NCBI GenBank assembly: GCA_036524155.1
Contig: DATDCV010000287.1
Span: 1-34,487 of the forward strand
Length of the DNA stretch: 34,487 nucleotides
Source: DATDCV01 sp036524155
GTDB taxonomy: Bacteria > Verrucomicrobiota > Verrucomicrobiia > Limisphaerales > UBA8199
Direction: 5' to 3'
Part shown: positions 32,865-34,487 of the stretch, in pieces
Layout of the letters: each line of letters starts with the position of its first letter
Position numbering within the stretch: position 1 is the stretch's first letter
Program-made: the position numbers and the translations under genes
The notes under the pieces: generated by a model
What the model was told of the DNA's origin: nothing
Seen by the model: the letters and a program-made list of their open reading frames with translations, nothing else
The model's database searches: none

Positions 32865-33752
32865 ATGACGGACCTGTCAGCCAAAGAGAACCAGGTGATG
32901 CTCCTGCCGGACGGGCGGCGGTTAGGTTTCGCCGAATACGGCGCTTCGGGCGGGGCTCCTGTGTTTTACTTCCACGGCTGGCCCAGCTCGCGGTTCGAGG
33001 CGCGCGCGGCGGATCCTGTCGTGGCGGATTTGGGAGTCCGGCTCATCGCGCCGGATCGTCCCGGCTACGGATTGTCGGATTTCCAACCCGGCCGGGCCAT
33101 CGTGGACTGGCCCGTCCAGGTTGCCGCGCTGGCGGACCACTTGGGGCTCGAGGAGTTTGGTGTCCTCGGGGTTTCGGGTGGCGGACCTTATGCCGCTGCG
33201 TGCGCGTCGGTCATCCCGCAACGGCTGACCTCGGTTTCGCTGGTGTGCAGTGCGGGGCCGTTCGATGTGCCCGGCGCGCTCGAGGGTATGGTTCCGCTCA
33301 TGCGCTGGCTGCTCAACTTCTTCCGCACGAACCCATGGCTGGCCCAAAAGACCGCCGGGGTTTACTTGCGGGCCATCTGGGGCAAGGGAGAGCGGGCGGT
33401 TCCAAGGCAAATCGAAGAGCGTCTCCCCGCCTCCGACAAAAAAGCCCTCGAGAATCCGGACCTGCGCGCGGCTTTGATTGCCAGCTCGAAAGAGGCCATG
33501 CGCCACGGCCTCGCCGCCGCCGGCTGGGATGGATTTCTCCTCGCCGGCCCGTGGGGGTTTCGACTCGAAAACATTCGGACTCGAGTGCGGCTGTGGCACG
33601 GCGAGAAGGACATCGTGGTGCCGCCCACATTGGGACGTTACCTCGCTCAGACCATTCCCAAGTGTGAGGGCAGGTTCTACCCGGAGGAGGGTCACTTTTC
33701 ACTGCCGTTCACCCGGCTGCAGGAGATTATTCGCGCGGCCCGCTCCGGGTGA
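32865..33752 (+). CDS. Alpha/beta-fold hydrolase
   Basis: This 295-residue protein has a complete alpha/beta-hydrolase triad. The oxyanion HGWPSSR is near residue 42, the nucleophile Ser104 lies in GVSGGGPYAAA, the acid is Asp249 in HGEKDIVVPP, and the base is His277 in EEGHFSLP. An insertion between the core and the acid (about 130-215) serves as the lid. Substrate is not predictable; the GxSGG nucleophile elbow with Gly after Ser is common in esterases and peptidase-like hydrolases. I start it at the ATG at 32865 (MTDLSAKENQVMLLPDG). The frame is open to 32724, which overlaps the upstream region of the divergent lipoprotein gene. Confidence 0.88.
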   Translation: MTDLSAKENQVMLLPDGRRLGFAEYGASGGAPVFYFHGWPSSRFEARAADPVVADLGVRLIAPDRPGYGLSDFQPGRAIVDWPVQVAALADHLGLEEFGVLGVSGGGPYAAACASVIPQRLTSVSLVCSAGPFDVPGALEGMVPLMRWLLNFFRTNPWLAQKTAGVYLRAIWGKGERAVPRQIEERLPASDKKALENPDLRAALIASSKEAMRHGLAAAGWDGFLLAGPWGFRLENIRTRVRLWHGEKDIVVPPTLGRYLAQTIPKCEGRFYPEEGHFSLPFTRLQEIIRAARSG

Positions 33753-33846
33753 AGAAACGCGAGGATCCTCCGGGTTGCCAGAGGTCAGCGAGGCTGCGGC
33801 CTGAGAAGGTGGCTGCGCGGCGGCCGGCGCGCCGCAGTCCCGCAGA

Positions 33847-34179
33847 TCAGGCGGGTACCCGGTCGAAACTCGCCTTGAGGTCGCGCTTGCTGCGCAGACC
33901 GACGAGCTGCTCGGCCACCTGCCCTTTGCTAAACAGCAGCAGAGTGGGAATCGAGTGAATGTTGAACTTCGCGGCCAGTTCCTGGTAATCGTCGATGTTT
34001 ACCTTAGCGATTTTGACGCGGCCCGCGTATTCCTCGGACAGTTCGTCCAAAACCGGGGCCAGCGCTTTGCAGGGCCCGCACCATTCGGCCCAGAAATCCA
34101 CCAAGACGGGTTGCGCTGACTGGAGAACCTCTTTGTCGAAATTCTCCTTCGTCAAGTTGATGATGTTGCCAGATGCCAT
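33847..34179 (-). CDS. trxA: Thioredoxin
   Basis: This is the cytosolic dithiol-disulfide oxidoreductase. The 110-residue protein has the complete thioredoxin fold with the active site WAEWCGPCK (Cys34/Cys37), the buried Asp28 in VLVDFW, and the cis-Pro loop SIPTLLLF. The start MASGNIINL at 34179 fits family length; an ATG three codons upstream (34188) is also in frame. It is convergent with the hydrolase gene. Confidence 0.96.
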   Translation of the reverse strand: MASGNIINLTKENFDKEVLQSAQPVLVDFWAEWCGPCKALAPVLDELSEEYAGRVKIAKVNIDDYQELAAKFNIHSIPTLLLFSKGQVAEQLVGLRSKRDLKASFDRVPA

Positions 34180-34259
34180 AAAAAACACTCCGATGGGTGG
34201 GAAACCAGCTAATCAGAAATAGCCTTGAACGTTGCCCTGCGCCCGACAAGCCTGACGCC

Positions 34260-34487
34260 CTAGTTCGGGAGCATCCAAATGACGTAGGCGGTGGTGCCAA
34301 CGGCGGCCAGGCCGATGACGGCCGCCGCCAACGCGAGGATCTTATCCAGCGTGCTGACGGTAGGAGCGGCTACGTATGGCGCGGGGGCCGGGCGGGGTGC
34401 GCCCGCAGGTGCAGCGGCCCGAGGCGCGGCTGCGGGTGCCGGCATCGCACGAGGCGCGGCGGGCGCGTGCGCGAGATTGGGCGCGGC
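34260..34487 (-). CDS. Partial Ala/Pro-rich protein with C-terminal membrane helix
   Basis: The frame is open from the stop at 34260 to the window edge, so the gene's start probably lies outside. The visible 75 residues are a low-complexity Ala/Pro-rich segment, with repeats of the PAPAAAPRAAAP type, followed by TVSTLDKILALAAAVIGLAAVGTTAYVIW, a single membrane helix close to the C-terminus. Such tail-anchored Ala/Pro-rich proteins are common in Verrucomicrobiota; the function is unknown. An ATG inside the window at 34445 would give 61 residues. Confidence 0.6.
   Translation of the reverse strand, partial: AAPNLAHAPAAPRAMPAPAAAPRAAAPAGAPRPAPAPYVAAPTVSTLDKILALAAAVIGLAAVGTTAYVIWMLPN

Noticed and set aside
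33800..33840. GC-rich hairpin GCGGCG/CGCCGC between hydrolase and thioredoxin genes as a bidirectional terminator
   Set aside because: It has no T-run on either side, and similar short GC stems arise by chance in this composition.
1..34487. CRISPR arrays, complete insertion sequences, prophage or integrase genes
   Set aside because: No regularly spaced repeats, full transposase or phage genes were seen; the only mobile-element traces are the DUF772-like gene and the REPIN-like repeat.

Overview
The window looks like a chromosomal segment of a GC-rich member of the Verrucomicrobiota, probably a soil or freshwater subdivision-3 (Pedosphaera/Limisphaera-like) relative. I infer this from the gene content: a DUF5069 protein, a fused MFS/spermidine-synthase protein, a remnant of the 'ASTNxxxW...FYRL' C-terminal repeat that is typical of large secreted verrucomicrobial proteins, and Sel1 proteins. 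No 16S rRNA or other phylogenetic marker was available to confirm it. Coding density is high. I see no tRNA, rRNA or CRISPR array.

Layout. Positions 36-2634 (minus) hold dnaG and a CvpA-family membrane protein. Positions 2764-14702 (minus) form a 12-kb phosphate-acquisition block made of two consecutive Pst gene sets. The downstream set is porin-pstS-pstC-pstA-pstB-phoU, in that transcription order, from 8895 to 2764. The upstream set is phoU/ArsC-fusion-pstS-pstC-pstA-ATPase-ATPase, from 14702 to 9036. Each set is preceded by an array of 7-bp repeats spaced every 11 bp that matches the PhoB (Pho box) pattern. A lone transposase N-terminal-domain protein lies divergently at 14915.

Positions 15521-18668 (minus) are a sulfur operon: an ArsR regulator, a sulfide:quinone-oxidoreductase-like flavoprotein, a DsrC/TusE-like protein, a DsrE-type protein and a SAM methyltransferase. 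It faces metY (19127-20428, plus), which assimilates sulfide into homocysteine. A decayed gene fragment and hairpins lie between them. After a REPIN-like inverted repeat (20557-20649) come a secreted lactonase-type beta-propeller, a Sco1/DUF420 pair, an unrecognised 675-residue protein, the MFS/spermidine-synthase protein, DUF5069, glnD, a Sel1 protein, a lipoprotein, an alpha/beta hydrolase, thioredoxin and a partial Ala/Pro-rich membrane protein.

The most unusual system is the upstream Pst set. It encodes two adjacent PstB-like ATPases with complementary defects. One has intact Walker A, Walker B, Q-loop and H-loop but a destroyed LSGGQ signature. The other has an intact signature but no Q-loop Gln and no H-loop His. 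This is the pattern expected of an obligate asymmetric heterodimer with one working and one degenerate ATP site. The same operon begins with a PhoU fused to an ArsC/low-molecular-weight-phosphatase domain whose catalytic Cys and Arg are replaced (Asp and Leu) and which contains no cysteine at all. Together they suggest a derived phosphate (or related oxyanion) uptake and sensing module beside a canonical Pst operon.
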